Of a stretch of DNA of 64,000 nt, positions 61,986 to 64,000 are shown one piece after another. The stretch is taken from assembly GCA_038503065.1 (NCBI GenBank), contig JBCAMK010000004.1:1439001-1503000 (forward strand), written 5' to 3'. Under the pieces are notes generated by a model. The model had not been told where the DNA came from, ran no database searches, and was given only the letters and a program-made list of their open reading frames with translations. The translations under genes were made by a program, and so were the position numbers. How positions within the stretch are numbered: position 1 is the stretch's first letter; the number at the start of each line of letters is the position of its first letter. This stretch comes from Paragyromitra xinjiangensis. Its lineage: Eukaryota; Ascomycota; Pezizomycetes; Pezizales; Discinaceae.

Positions 61986-63975
61986 CTAGGTGTTGGTGTT
62001 CTCCTCTACTACTTGAACCCCATGCGTTTGTTCAAGCTCCCATTTCCACCTCTCTGACAGTTCCCGCAGTGGCCTGGCACATTCGTCTGCAACGAAGGAT
62101 ACCTGGACACCTTTATACGTCTCATTGGCAGTGATTGCCTTCTTCGCAGCAACGGCAGTGCCAATGCTTGCAAATCTAAATGTCACCAAAACCACGGGCT
62201 GACTGTCGTTGACCTTCTGTTCTACCCTAGTTTCTAGAGATTCGAAGGAAAGTTTCGTTATTTTCAAGTGCAACTTAATGTCATGAAGCAGCTTTTCTTC
62301 ATCCAAGGAAGCCGGAAGTCCACGAAAGAGAAGACATCTTGTGGCTCCTTCGTGGTTGATTGCATCTCGAATATTCTCTTTCAGGCGATCATGTCCGCCG
62401 TTTCCAGGTCCAATAAATGCAGTGAATGAAGGAAAAGAACCAACATTTTCGGCTCCAGTCCAGTAAATACCACCGACTCTGTTGGTAAAGTGTTTATAAA
62501 CCCGGGCTGTATCGCTTAGTACGAAGTAGACAGCAATGTCGGTCTGGCCATCTGTCTGTCCGATGCTGATACGCTCTACTGCGCCGCCCCGAATGTTGGA
62601 GCAAACTTGACTCAGCGTGATCGTAGGTGGAACGTTACGGATAAATACTCCACGGGTATTATTGAGGAGATTTTTGGTTTCTTTGGCTTCCTTGATAGTG
62701 CCTAATTGGGTGGAAGGACCTGCGTTGGCGATAGTACTGTGGTTGGAGTGATCATTGCCTTTGATGCTGTCACCCTGGGGGCCACTGGTGCTGTTGGTCT
62801 GTACACTACCTGGCTTAACTCTTTCGATGTTACTCTTCTGGTTGTTTTGCTGATTTTCGTTGCTAGTGCTGTTTTTCACACTCTTGCGAAAGCCCTCGGC
62901 TCTGGCACGGGAGGATGGAAGTTGGCTGTTTGGGTAATAACCAGCAGGCTTGACTTTCGAGTCAACCCGACCAGTTTGCTGAGTTTGGGGAACAAATCTT
63001 CTCGCCTGGGCCTGAATCCGTGAGGAGTTCTGGGCTGCAACACCAACAGAAGCTTCATTAAGATTGACTGTGCAATTAGAACTATTAGAGTGTTGGCTGT
63101 AGTTGCTCGTAGGGGCTGCTACGAAAGCCGCTTGGGGTGCTGCATGTCGGCGTCCAGGCTCGTTGCAATTTTTCAGATCCTGACTACCTCGGTGTTGAAA
63201 ACTAGGACCAATGTGTAGTCCAGCAGCGCTTAGATCTAAATAGTTTCCAGGATGATCTATTAAGACATGCTCTTGAGTGCCAGGAGGAAAACTACCATAA
63301 TTGGTAGTAAAATCGATACTTCTCTCCTGATGCATCCACTGAGCTGCATCTGGTGCAAAAGCCGGCGATAGGCCCCAGGTGTGGTGTGTTGCAGTTGGAA
63401 TAGAAAAGGAAACCGGGCGTGAAATTCCAGGTGGAGCCATAGGCATAGGCAGACCCAATCCGGGAGGATTACGCCGCCCAACGGCTATTGCATTTAGTTC
63501 TTGCAATGGTCGATATTGCGTTCTTGGATCCACCAACCCAAGGGCTAATTTAGGGGAGTTAGTACCTAGGAGTTTTAAAACGCAATGAACAGGGGTATGG
63601 CTTACTGGTAGGTCCCGGAAGCGCCGTGGGGCCAGCATGGTTCAATTTCTTCTTTGCATTATTGTTTACAGATGACCAAGCCGCGGAGGGAACAGGGTGG
63701 TTCGCAAAGCTACCCCAGAATGTGGAATCTGGTGTTCTTTGAACCAGTTTATTGGTCTCTCCTTCCTTGAGGATATCTTGGAGGAAAGTGTCATCCGCTG
63801 TCAGGACCGTCCCCGGCCTGCTAGCGCTGAGCAGATTTACTCGTGGTGAGTTGAAGATATCCGTTAGGCCACCGGTTGGCAATGATTTCTTTCGATTGCC
63901 CTCGCTGGATGCCGAACTAGGGGTCGAATCCCGGACTATACGATTTAGAGTTGGTGGTTGATCGGTAAGGTTCAT
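61986..63975 (-). CDS. RNA-binding protein with two RRM domains, 642 aa
   Basis: Exon 63606-63975 (ATG, with an in-frame TGA 15 nt upstream) and exon 61986-63544. Intron 63545-63605 has donor GTAAGC, a perfect TACTAAC branch site and acceptor TTAG; the join GPT|TLGLVDPRTQ is in phase. The N-terminal 340 residues are disordered, rich in Ser/Asn/Gln/Pro. RRM1 begins GVFIRNVPPTITLSQVCSNI with ISIGQTDGQTDIAVYFVLSD as later strands. RRM2 begins CLLFRGLPASLDEEKLLHDI with PVVLVTFRFASIGTAVAAKK as the RNP1-side strand. The aromatic pattern is weaker than canonical. Likely a cytoplasmic or nuclear mRNA-binding regulator, possibly of the Mei2/differentiation-regulator kind; the exact subfamily is not resolved. 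Confidence 0.8.
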
Positions 63976-64000
63976 ACTAGTTGGATTTCAGGTTTTTTAT

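Noticed and set aside
1..64000. Intact retrotransposon or DNA transposase, CRISPR array, rRNA or standard tRNA genes
   Set aside because: Looked for on both strands; no reverse transcriptase, integrase or transposase motifs, no regular spaced repeats, no paired cloverleaf.

Overview
The window is nuclear DNA from a filamentous ascomycete (Pezizomycotina). Short introns of about 50-90 nt with GT...AG ends, several with TACTAAC/CTAAC-like branch sites, interrupt the genes. The recognisable products (Ypp1-type PI4-kinase scaffold, RTA1-like membrane protein, IPK1, Trs20, fungal COX VIIa, CCDC47-like ER protein) are typical of that group. No closer taxonomic call is safe. The region is gene-sparse: about a dozen well-supported genes, plus a few spliced candidates, occupy 64 kb. 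No bacterial, plasmid, phage or CRISPR feature is present, and I see no intact transposon ORF.

Layout. 0-10 kb: the 3' part of a beta-propeller-like protein (+), a 12-exon mitochondrial-type acyl-CoA ligase (-) carrying one apparent single-base frame disruption, a Ser-rich hypothetical protein (+), and inositol-pentakisphosphate 2-kinase IPK1 (-). 9.3-30 kb: mostly non-coding. It holds one disordered-protein gene (18.5-19.5 kb, -) and three weaker candidates: a spliced gene with a mitochondrial-like presequence at 13.1-13.8 kb, a one-exon ORF at 15 kb, and a spliced Trp-rich protein at 26.1-26.6 kb. 30-41 kb: RTA1-like membrane protein (+), single-pass membrane protein (-), TRS20/TRAPPC2 (-) head-to-head with a two-exon COX VIIa gene (+) that no single open frame reveals, and a CCDC47-like protein (+). 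41-54 kb: gene-poor apart from a short Ser-rich protein (45.8 kb, +), then the large YPP1 gene (49.4-53.5 kb, -). 53-64 kb: gene-poor DNA with a candidate multi-exon gene (56.2-57.3 kb, +), an orphan acidic/coiled-coil protein (60.3-61.5 kb, +) and a two-RRM RNA-binding protein (62-64 kb, -).

The genes do not form a pathway cluster. They are ordinary housekeeping functions: membrane traffic (Trs20), phosphoinositide and inositol phosphate metabolism (Ypp1, IPK1), ER membrane biogenesis (CCDC47-like), respiration (COX VIIa) and lipid activation.

The non-coding DNA carries the most unusual signals. These are two related Pol III-promoter-like (tRNA/SINE-like) sequences at 28.5 and 58.8 kb, a 297-bp foldback element with about 66-bp inverted arms at 48.5 kb inside a GGCTCG-rich inverted-repeat zone, and a marked excess of the palindrome TACATGTA, always outside predicted exons. 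I found no convincing new multi-gene system.
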